This document shows positions 23,801 to 35,800 of a DNA stretch of 37,841 nt, in pieces. The position numbers and the translations under genes were made by a program. Below the pieces are notes generated by a model that was not told where the DNA came from, did not search any database, and saw only the letters and a program-made list of their open reading frames with translations. Numbering within the stretch: the stretch's first letter is position 1; every line of letters starts with the position of its first letter. Origin of the DNA: Echinostoma caproni (Eukaryota; Platyhelminthes; Trematoda; Plagiorchiida; Echinostomatidae); NCBI GenBank assembly GCA_900618425.1, contig UZAN01041944.1, positions 1 to 37,841 of the forward strand. Reading direction: 5' to 3'.

Positions 23801-26800
23801 GTAGATGTTCCAAAGGTTTTATTTCATGCGTCTTTTTGCCTGTTGCACATTCTACAAGCGTATGTTCCAAAATCTAAGGGTGTGTTTTGCCTAACTTCTC
23901 GCCCTCTCATGCCCTGATAAAAATACATTCAATCAACCTGAGACCCTCAGTTATCAATTTTTGCTTATCCTGTGGCAGGGTCTGTCAGATCAGAGACAAA
24001 GGGAACGGTAGGCGCATATTGTGCGCGTAGTCTGAGCCGAGCCTAATTAACTGGATTCCTTTACTCCCTTTTTTTCCCTCCCGTCCGAAGGATCCTTTTT
24101 ATTCCTTTCTAATGGACCTGATATCATACAAGACTAGGTGACTCGGGTTTGGTGAATGGTGAACCCCAGGTTTTAGAATGGAGAAGGGTGTTGCTTGTCT
24201 AGACCAGTATACCATGGTTCTGTATCCTGAAGTTATTTCCGCAACATGTTTGAAATTGTATTTCGTAGCATTGTATTGTCAAGCTCAGGTCCGTATGGAA
24301 TTAAGTGATATATAGTGTTGCTCCCCGACGTGGGGGAAAACATTAAAAAACGCGTATTTTTTCATTCGACCAAAGGATATTTCACGTCACTTTTCAGCTA
24401 CTCAAGGCATACGGTCAAGTTTCTTCAGCTAATGTACCTTCATTGATCTGAGTCTTGCTTCTCTAGTATGGGTGCGGTACACGTGAATAAATAAAGTATG
24501 TTTCCCCATTGGTGCGATCAATTTGTGAATAAACTGAAATAGTTCGAAAACGATACCGTTGTTCAAATAAATAAATGCCCTTCAAAAAAATAGGTCAAAA
24601 CAATGGACGGTTGAAAGCTTTTCAGTTGATTCACGTAATCCAACCAATGCAATCCTCAAAACTCTACCAAATTAACCAATTTCTTGATAATTGGGCAGTG
24701 TTCTCCGACAAAACTGTCACATCATGATACTTAATGTTTGCCGCATAAACCAATTAATCGTCTCAATAGACTGAGCAATAATTATTATAGTAAACAGATT
24801 GTTTTAATGATTGCTTGCTTTTACTTTAAACGTGATGCAGAGCTCATTTGTCATGACAGTTGCGAGGAGATAAATGAACCTTACTGTGATGCACCCGAAT
24901 GTGAGAACATGAAAATTGTGGTGCATAAAATTGATCGACTCTGTTTATAAGAATAGTCGGTCTGTTGGATAAAAAATAATTTTAGAAGGTTCCAGTGGGG
25001 TAGGTAGCAACAACACAATTGCAGGTCCCTGACGTCCATCCTACCCCTTAATTGATTCTAGAATGTTTCGAATTGCTGAATTCAAGGGAACCTGATCTGA
25101 TCACCAACCCTCATGAAGGGATTAAATTTCATGTGCTAGGAACCATCGATCATCAGTGAATGTCCGAATGTCGTTGAGGACAATCAGGCAACCGTTCAGA
25201 CTATACAAATTGAATTTTACTATAAAACATTATGCCTTTAGGCATGACCCGTCGCAACTGAGAGATGAGTTAATTTACGGTACATAGAACACGATCTACA
25301 TATGATTTCTTTGAGGTTTCTTAATTGAATATTGGATTATTCATTGAAAATCGAATTCTCTCGTGAGATTATCCTTTTCGTTAGCGTTTTTATTATTTTC
25401 ATCAAGTTTCTATAGGACAGCATCTTGGGCATGTTTTAGCACAGTTTCTTTTCCGCATTGAGCATTCAGTAAATCTTTATTATGTTCATTAGGAACAATT
25501 CTTCGTTTGTTTTCCTCGTGCGTTAGATCGGATCCGCAGATGTAATTTTGAAGGAGAGTGACAGCCTTTCCCGTCAGTACAAAACACGCAATTTGAACCG
25601 TCAGCTCAGTTGTGGTACGATTGGGAAAACTGAAATGAGAACTGGAATCGCTCGGTGCTCAAAATGTACGCTGTCAAACGATGCCAATTTATTAGAGCTC
25701 ACCGAGACGAACGAAATCTCCATGCTTTGGAATTTATTGAGCTGGCTGTCAGTGGAATGCATTCATTCCCTTTGTTGTCGACCCACATCCAGCAATGTCC
25801 TTTTGTATAGACAGGAATTTGCTACCGTGGGATGTCAATTTGTGTTACATCGTTGCACTAGTAATAGTAATTAATACTGGGTCAGTTGAGTGGTAATTCA
25901 AATCATTCGCCACTGATCCAGTTGTTTTGTTAGTTCGAATAAACATGTACTGGTTTCAGAAGAAAAAGTATCCCTGTCCCGGCAATAACTTACAATCTGA
26001 GGAAATGTTTTGCTCTATAAGTCCATCCACTGAATGGAGTTATTCTCACGGAATGTGTCACGGCCAAACACAAACAAAAATGTCATCTTCACTGTTCTCC
26101 CAATGCATGATCAGTACCAAATTAACTGTTACCAGTTTTAATTTCTTTCATTGGAGTGGTGGAAGGGACTCACTGAACAAGCGGGACCGGTCATTGTCAT
26201 CGTCTATTAGTTGTTTTTCAGTTGCTAAGACATATAGCCTAGAATCGACATTTTGGGTGGTTGTGGCAAATACGAAGGTTAAAGGTGTGCTTTTACTCCA
26301 CCCTATCTAACGAAAAGCTGCTGCAATGTATTCTGGCCTTTTGAGGTAATTACCAAAAGATTTTGTTGTCAGGCTGCTAGCAGGGCGGATAGCTTGATCA
26401 ACATGATTCGATTTGCGGTTAACAATGATTTTCGGGTTCGTTCCAGTTAGTTTGTCGACGTCGATAGTCGGAACGATGACATAACTACTTTGCTTAGGTG
26501 CAAGGGTGGTCAACTGAAAAATCTGTTTGAATGAGGAGAAACTAGAAAAATAAACCACCGCCCAAATCCGTTACTTAGGTATAGATGCTTACCACGCATT
26601 TCAAAGGACACAGATAGATGTGCAACAAAAGTGATGACGTAAATGAATGAGCATTTTACTGTCATTTATTTGACGTCCGACAAACGTACGGTTGGTATTC
26701 AGTCAGTGGACTATGGTCAGTAAAGGACCGCTAAACAAAAGCTGGGTATGTTGAGTGGTACCAGCAGTGGGATTTGAATACGCGAACTGAGAGGCCATGG

Positions 26801-29800
26801 GCAGAGAGCTTATATAACGCGAGCACCACCATTCCAGTTTCGCACAATCCTATTCCACTATTATTATTTACTTCTGTTTTTCTCAAGATATCATATTATT
26901 AACTGTCGAAGCTACACAAGTCCGAATTCCGAAATATGATGAAGTGATTGGATGAGCTCTTCCCGTAATAGTCCTCGATCACAGATCGTGAATTAAATTG
27001 AAATCAGGGGAAAATACCAATGGGAGAATAGATGAAATTGAACCTCGTATAAGTCAATTGCCAGACTCTTCAAACAAACGGAAAAATTAAAAACAAACTG
27101 ATTCTATTCAAGTGATGAGATAGTTTGATATCTAACCAAATGCAAGTTGCTTGCTACTAGCTTTAACCTTCGTATTTGCCACAACCGCCCAAAATGTCAA
27201 TTCTAGGCTATATGTCTTAGCAACTGAAAAACAACTAATAGACGATGACAATGACCGGTCCCGCTTGTTCAGTGAGTCCCTTCCACCACTCCAATGAAAG
27301 AAATTAAAACTGGTAACAGTTAATTTGGTACTGATCATGCATTGGGAGAACAGTGAAGATGACATTTTTGTTTGTGTTTGGCCGTGACACATTCCGTGAG
27401 AATGTTTATTAGTTTATGATCAAAAAATTGTCCTTCGTTGCCTGTTTAAAAATTTGTGATGGTGTCTTCCTCTTAATTCCGAATTCAATGACTCTTTTAT
27501 TGAAGTGTGTACAGTCTTACTCTACGCCTGAGAAACTTAGCCTCTCCGAGGTGATCCTGACCAACGACAACCACTGTGTGTAGGCAGCATCGCACGTGTA
27601 TGGTGGCAGCATAATGTGGGTGCTAATTAGGTCAGACGATGAGTGTCAGTGGGTAATCAGTCTTTTCTTAAAAAAAACCATATGAAATGGCTAGGACACT
27701 GATAAATACGTTGATAACGTTTACCGTACCACGCTTTGTTTGCAAACATAAAATTGGGTTGGAAGAAATAAAGAAGTGAGCAACGTATGACGTGGTGCAC
27801 AGGGTTGAACAAATTGCGTTCCGATCCAGTTCAATTGGGACATACCAACTTCCAGACTGGGGCCCCAAAGATGCAGATAGTCACTGTTGTTGGAGACTAA
27901 GAGATGCAGCATCGAACAAAAGTTAGCGGTGTGCATACACTTGCCTATGTTTGCCCTTAACTATGTGACGTCCGAAAGGGAACAGAAGAATAAAAACCCT
28001 GTAGTGAACAAACAAAAAAATGCACCGTTCATTGTTTGTTCCGACAGATAGTGGTAGTTTCTCTAATCCACCTCTCCCCCTCTCAGTACCTAAATTTTAA
28101 GAACTCTAAAAGCAAATCCAGCTGTTCAGTGGGCTCATTACAACCAATAGAATAAGTGTCTATCACAGATGATCGAAGAGGATGACTCTATATTACTTAT
28201 TACAGCAACGATAAGACAACTAAAAGTTCGCCTTTTCTTTCTGCAGTTATGCAGTGTCTTTCAAACTACTGCACGTTAAACTCGACTAAAGTTCATCTTA
28301 GATCTCGAACATACGCGGCTCGCATGTGAATAACCTTGGTTAATAGTAACAGGAAATTTGCATATTGTCATCACCCCAAGAGCTTTCGTATGCAGTTGAG
28401 AGGTTTGTTTTATTTGCATATAAAATATAGAAATGTTTATTGGCTGTCAAATCACCGTCTATTTCGAATGCACAATTTGAATTCATTACTCTACTGTTAC
28501 TTCATAACTGCTCACCACGGAAGTACAGGTAAATAATATGCAGTTCTTTAAAATCGATAAACGGAAGTGAAATGTTGAACAATCAAGCAAAAACTTAATA
28601 GCATTACTTATACACATTTCTGTTGAACTAACTCATCGGTACTTTTCCTTTTCCAATAACAAAATGTATTTTTTTTTAAATTATTTTCCTCCATTTACGT
28701 TGGGACAAAATGCATCTGGCACATTGATCGGTGTGTTTCACACGTGAATTTTTCCCCCACTTTCATTCATCCAACCAATTTCTTCATTCAGACTGTCCAC
28801 ATTTGCATTGATTGGCATTTCAATCGCATGGATCCCGATCGTCCAGTCAAGCAGTGAATTATTCCACTATATTCAATCGGTTACCAGTTACTTGGCTCCA
28901 CCTGTCTGTTCCGTGTTTCTGCTCGCCGTATTCTGGCCCCGGTTCAACGAACAAGTAAGTAAAGTAACTTGAATTTGAACGACCGAATGACTATCCCCGT
29001 TCAATATGTCATTTTCTTTTTTGATCTGTACAGGCTAGAAGATGAATCAGTGAAAAGAATTCTCCACCTCTAAATGTGTGTTCTCATAGTAAAATGGGCA
29101 TATTCTGGAATTCGAAAGTACGAAGGTATATTAAATATGTCTTCTATCACCCTCTCCCCTCTACAGAAATAAATAGACCAAATTTATTTGGTTTTCTAAG
29201 AGCTGGAACCTTCCTAAACTACCGATACTGTTTTTCCAGTCAGATAACTCAAATGTCCGTACACGAGGTGGATTGTGGACCCATCAGTGAGGTCACTATT
29301 GTACGGTCTGGTTTTATACTTCTTATACTTTGACTGTGGCAACTGGAAACCTGGATTTATGTTTGTGTGCTTTTAGTATGTGTGACTGGTCAGACCTTTT
29401 CATAGGCCCAAGGAAATCAGTGTGGTGTGAATATCGATTAGAACTACTCGACAACGAATATTCCCAAAGATATGGACATAATCTGCGCACGACTGTTCGA
29501 CTGAAATGTGAACATTCTATTCTCGCAAAAGTCTATACAAAAACAAATACAATACTGGAAATATGTCAAACGTCAAGTTGCTTCAATGAACATGAACTGA
29601 TCGAAAACAAACCGACTATTTCAACCCGTTTAAACAATCTCTCAGCAGTCGTATACAGCATTAATATACTAATATGATACAATCCTGTGGAAACTACCTC
29701 CGTGTTTGATGGTGCCCTAACCGGGAGGCTCAACCATTGGGTCGTGTTGGGCTTCCTGGATGGGGGCCTCGAGATCATTGAAATCAATGGTTAAAGACAC

Positions 29801-32800
29801 TGAGTGATATAGCTGTGTCGTAAACAGTAGCACTAGAGCATCTTCTCAGTTTGGTTGCAACCTTAGTCTACCGGAATTCGCCATTTTTTCTTCGATATTG
29901 CTTTCGACCTTCCAATCTTCCCTCTATACCTTTCATCCAAATGAGCAGCCAAAGGATAGCCATCGAAAACAACTGAACAAAAGTGCGTGGTTAATGACTG
30001 TACAAATCCAAACTTGGCTTTGATAGTAGCATCTTTGAGGAACGCATCATATTCGTATCACCTATTACTGATTGTGATTGGTCATCCCTCATGATTCGAC
30101 TTCGCTCATGGTCCTCAGTTGATCTCATCCACCACAAACTCAAGAGCACGAGACTCCGTGGATAGATATCCACCGGCCATTCCAGAATTTAAATTCCAGA
30201 CCACTCGCATGGAAGAGGAGGGTTTTATCACTATTTTGATCAACTCACCTCGTATCTGATTTGAATATTCACCTTAGATTTTTTCTGACGTCTTCCTCTG
30301 AGAAATTTGATCAGATTTCTCACTATCCTCCGCGTGTTTCTATGTAGTCCAAGCCGGAAGAATTGAAACTNNNTAAAAATGACTGCTATCCTGCTTCATT
30401 GTTCCATTAGAACCATGCATTGTCACGAACAGCCACCTTTTGTGATCATTTTTCGTGGTTGCAAAATCCAAATACGGCGGAGAGAATTTCTTTATAGCTA
30501 GAGTGAAATTATTTGTGGATGATACAAATTAAATTCGAACAGTATTAGTTAATTCATCGACAATCATCACGCCTTCAGTAACTGGAAACCCAGATTCATG
30601 TGTGGGACTGACCAAACCTTTTCACGGGTACTAGTGGTTTGATGAAATGTGTTGTTTGAATTCCGGTCCCGATTTATGTTGGTTCGTTAGATTTGTATTT
30701 GAAAAGGGTTTGTTAAGATACTTTTGCATACGGAGATACACTGACAATCTTTCAGCCAAGTATCCATTCATGACGGAAAATGAAAGCGTGTGACTGAGAA
30801 TTCCGAAACTGTCTTGTCTTCTTCGTTCCAGGGTGCTTTCTATTCCCTCATTGTCGGTCTCGTGGTTGGTATTGCCCGATTCGTCTGGGAGACTGTGTAT
30901 TCTCGTTCGGTTTGTGGTGAACTGCGTGAGGAAACTCTGGCCCTGAAAATGATCACCAAACTGCACTATCTACACTTTGGTGTTGTCCTTCTATTCATCT
31001 CCACTACGGTCGGTGTGGTTGTCAGTTTGTTTACCAAACCGCTTCCGGAAAAATACGTAAGTCCAGTTACCCAGCATGATGTTCGTTTGTCATTTGTACG
31101 CTGTGCAATTTTATTTTACTTCCTGAATGTGTCTAGTTAGTCATCCACAGACCGTTTATCCGTATTTTGGTTGATACAACTGTGCATGCTGGTTATTGTT
31201 TCCGTTCTACAAGTCAAGTCAAGGAATCGCTTTATGCACCCGAAGGGGTGAATATCCGGCAACCACATAACCGCAAACAATGGAAACTATAACACAGTAT
31301 TTCAAAAACAAACAGACAACAACCACAATAGAAAACCAATGGCATATGATGGTATTAACAACTTGCACAGATTTAGGGAGACGATTTCATAGTTTGTGGG
31401 AAACCTGGTAAGATACGAAACGATAGAAAGCCGGTAACCCTCAAGGAATGCCCTTATGTTCATAACCGGAGCGAGGGAATGAATAGGAATAGGACGGGAA
31501 CAATCAGATAAAATCTTCTGAGAGAATGTGTTACCACATGGTGTACCAGACGACCCCGGGGTGTATGACTATATACCGACAGAAATTTGTAATATCGGCC
31601 ACTGTTTGTGGTGCTTGATAAAAAGACCGGGGAATATAACATGGGACCCATAAAGCCATTGGGATGAAACACAAGCGAAAACAAAACATTTTATGTTATG
31701 AATGGAGATAGAAAGTGATCCAAGACGCAAAACATAAAGCGTAGGCCTCCTGACCTTTTGGAATGCATTAACGACGTGGTCAGAGCAAGTGAAGTTATGT
31801 TAAAAAATAATAAGGTATCTGACTGATGGTTTTCGATACACTTAGCCATTCAACATGAACAAAGTGGGACTGGCACTTGAAATTTCATCACACTTGGGAC
31901 ATATCAAAACGGAGCAGGTTGTATCATTATATTTTGAGATATTCATTCGGAGGTTTTGAGACCACTCGATAGCTTCGTCATCTTATCTGGCAGATTAATC
32001 CGAGATGATGGATTGGGTAGGATTATCCAAATATATTATTGCTTGCATCTTCAATAAGAAGCGAAGAATAAACAAGCGGGAAATAGAAAAAAGGGATAAA
32101 GTGGCACCTTGTGCTACTTCTTTTGAGGAGCGGAGCCACGAGGATATATGGCCTTTATGGCGTGTGAGCTGTTGACGGTTGGAAAAATAATTGGCCTTGC
32201 TATTTTATCAGTTGAGCATAAAACAAAATGGGAGAGAGACGCAAGGACATCTCGTCACTGGGTGGGGGTCTCAAACATTAAATTATGTGGATAAGGCTTT
32301 AAGCAGTAGCTTTTTGAACATAGTTAAGGTGCGGGCAATGGGACGAAAGTTTGAGGAGACCCTCTTCAGTTCTGAGGTGATTGAGGCTAACCTCCGGCAG
32401 TTAGGGGTACTTTGCTGCGAAATAGAACGGTTGAAAATTTCACACAGTACATGGAGAAAGAGATGCAGCATATTCCATCAAGCTAACAGGTAAAACTCAA
32501 TCAGGACAAATTGACTTGCTAGGATTTCGCCGGATCATCTGTTGACAGTTTTTTTTTCGGCGCAACTCTGGTTACAGTGTTGGTCAAGGTCAGGTGGTAG
32601 AACCGGGAATGTGGCCCCGGTGTCGATGATGCTCTGATTCAGACCCTCTTTACCCACAGCAGTTACGCGGTCTGGGGATTCGATGCCAGGAGTTTGCATG
32701 AGGGTTCTCCAGCTTTCACGACTTTCTTCGTCATCAAGCCGAGGACGAGTATACATGGAGTTGAGCCTACGAAGTTAATGCCTGAACGATTATTAAAGTG

Positions 32801-35800
32801 AACTTATGCTTTCTGAACGGGGGCTCCTTTTAACAGTGAAGTTGTTTAAGGTGTGAGGAGCAGAATGGATCGAGTGAATATAAATCATTTTTAAGGCACG
32901 CCAAATAACATGGCTTAGGTTTAGATAACCTGTTAAGTAGTCACAGAAAATAGAAGGGTTACAATCTATAAACATAGTAAGGTCGGAGTGAACGCTCATT
33001 ACTCCTTGCCTTCAGGGGTTCACTGGAGAACGCTGTCAGTTCTGAAGCATGTGATTACGACTTCCAGTAAAGAGACCGTGGTTGATTCTACTGAAAATTG
33101 TATGGTGGACATTTTATCTTTGAGTGTTCAGAAGTCCCTGACGGGGCATTCTACACAAAGTACACAAAGGTATGCGTCAGATCTGGTGGGAAAGGTAGCA
33201 ATGTTNCAATGTTTCAAATACCGAAAGTGGTCGGGAAACAGATATCAAAATTGTTAAAAGCGTCACAAATAATGCAAACAGAAGCACCTACACATTTCGC
33301 CAACATAGTAGAAAGTTTAGAGTATCAAGCTTGGATTAGCCCATTCGATTGTTCAGAGGCACCAGGCACTCTTGATGGTCTTCGGTGTGGGTTTCACTCC
33401 TTGGGAGTTCATTAATTCCCCACTGTTTGTATGCATTTAAGTGCGATTGAAAGCTTTGTGATAACCAACAAAGAGCACTAGACAGCTGTCTCGTCCTGTT
33501 TGGGACTCGTAAGCAGTGCGTACTTTTTTTGTGTCCCTGCCTGAACAATCGAATGGACTAATCCAAGCTTGATACTCTAAAATGATTGAGCCATTCACAC
33601 AAAGCGATAACCGTCGACCGTGTAGCTCAGGGGTAAGGGTTTGAAGTCCCGACCCGACTGATCGCGGTTCGAGTCCTGACAGGGACACAAGAAGTACGCA
33701 CTGCTGACGGGTCCCAAACAGGACGAAACGGCTGTCCAGTGCTCGTTGTTGGTTATCACAAACCTTTCCATCGCACTTAAATATAATAGAACGTATTATA
33801 AAAGTCATTTAGAACGTTAGATGAGCAAGAGTGAGCAATAAATACATTCATAAGAAAGAGTGACCGAGAAAAATGTCAAGGTTTAGATCACAGTACAGAT
33901 GCATTTATGCCGATTGTCAAATAAGAAAACACATTTTTGGATGACACTGATTTTCGATACGTGCGGTGACACCACCACCATCTAGTCCGGAATATGGAAC
34001 TGGACAAACGACACAACAAAACCATCCAGGTATACTATTTCATAATGAATTTCTTGGTGAAGCCATCTTTCTTGACGCATGTTCACACCTCGTGATGGGC
34101 TTTTCTTTTGGAAGCTCGGCTTTCCTCTGCAACAACTACTACCATTTCAGACAAAAAGAACCTAGCAGTGAAGTTCCCCTCTGGGACTCGTAAACAGAGT
34201 TCATTTATTTTGTCAAAGTCAAAGTTTTGTAATGGGAATTACTTATCAAGGGTTTCTTGTCTTGTTCCTTAGGTTTTCTCTCACAAAACTGAATCGATGT
34301 ACGGTTTTTCCAATATATAAAACCATGTTCCTACACCGCTTCATCTAGGCCCTGTACAGTCGGCAACAGACATTTTCAAGTTATAGCAGAATTAATTTTT
34401 TTTCTCTATAGGTCAGTTTGCTTCAGGGAAGCCAACCCTAGAAAAAAACTAATAAAATTAGTTTAAAGGTGCTAAGTATATTTCTCATTTGTCACGTACT
34501 GCAAAAACTATGAAGAACACATGGAATACGAATGGTCATACGCATTACTGGCGAAATTACAATCCGGTTAGGTAGTACCTAATGCCCTCCATTCGTCCTT
34601 CGGGATATCAGTCGGACCGACATTCCTATAAAATTTTCGAGGCAATGTGCCTTGTCACGTTTCGGTTCTTATGAAGTCCATACAGACAGAGATATAGATT
34701 TATCAATCTATGAACTTCAGGCGAATAAGATAGGAGGGAATTTCGTGCAAAGATTTCACACCGGAGGTTGTCAACACATCTTTCAAGCAAATCATTTCTA
34801 AAGATGAAGCAGGACATGTGATTGTTAGCCGCTTCACTACGGCAGGAAATTTTGAGGTCTTCTTCTGAAACCTCGTCAAAGCTAACTGGGGAAGGCAGTG
34901 ACGTGTTGTTAAGACATATTTAACTTTTCGGATTAGAAAACACCCACTGATCTCTAATTATGGATTCATCGTGTATTTAACAGAGATTGCTATCACCAGG
35001 AAACCATAAACTGCACGTAGAATGAAAGCCCCGGAGTGTTGTTTCCTTTTCACCGTCTGCCTGTCTCATTCATACAGCATGTTTATTGCGTGCTAACAAT
35101 TCATGTGTCTTGCGTACGTATGAAACAAAGTTCATGTAGTTGAAACATGGCGTCACACAATTAATAAATTGGCAGGTTAATCGCAAATAGGAAAATAACG
35201 GCTTTCTTCATTTGGCGTAAAAGAGACCCTATGTGTGAAATTGAGTCACTCCATCGTATCTAACTAAACGGGATGCACAGGGGTTATCCCGAAGGTTTCC
35301 ACTCCCAAAGCTCCTGTAATGTAGTTGTTTTTGAAAAAGAACCATTTTAATTTGCTTCCATTATTAATATTATTTATGCAGAATGAAGAAAGGTACATAG
35401 GAATTACAATAAAGTTATATGGAATCTTTGTTTTAATCTGTGACCTTGAAACCATATTGGTTGGTCAGTACACGAGGCACATCTTACGCAAAATGATGTG
35501 AAGAATATATGAGAGGCCGAGGTTTATTACGAATGTGAGCGTCATTGGGCATACTATGAACCTGCAAGAATTCAGTGTGTAGCAAGATAGATATCTTTTT
35601 CAACGCATGAAGTGTTGGAATCGAAAAAGAATTCGTGCTGGCACATATTTTGAGAAGTCCAAGCTGCTTCTATGTGCTCTGATGGAATTCTTTTATTTTG
35701 TGGTAGAAGAATCCGTCACACAGGCTTATTTACAGAGAAAATGTATAAGAAAAAACTGCTTCTTTGTGATATGCATATTTTCGTGGCGTCTGTTCATCGC

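Larger units (their letters stand above)
23724..28791 (+). other. SGLT intron 10 (5068 bp)
   Basis: Holds the 243-bp near-perfect inverted repeat (26042-26284 and 27161-27403) and a tRNA-like remnant between its arms (26755-26832, -). A block at 23970-24330 is more GC-rich and may be an unidentified repeat. No gene recognised. Confidence 0.8.

Noticed and set aside
26055..26310. Serine-rich open frame present in both 243-bp arms
   Set aside because: Its duplication is explained by the inverted repeat; the peptide matches no family I know and there is no conservation evidence.
33098..33415. 105-codon open frame on + near 33.1-33.4 kb
   Set aside because: It contains an ambiguous base, overlaps the inverted retroposon repeat at its end, and shows no domain.
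33623..33676. A functional tRNA gene
   Set aside because: A and B boxes are present, but acceptor-stem and anticodon-arm pairing is poor and a ribozyme follows directly, so a tRNA-derived retroposon fits better.
34160..34200. Third hammerhead copy near GGGACTCGTAAACAGAG
   Set aside because: It shares about ten bases with the - strand hammerhead core but lacks the GAAA box and a cleavage triplet in register.
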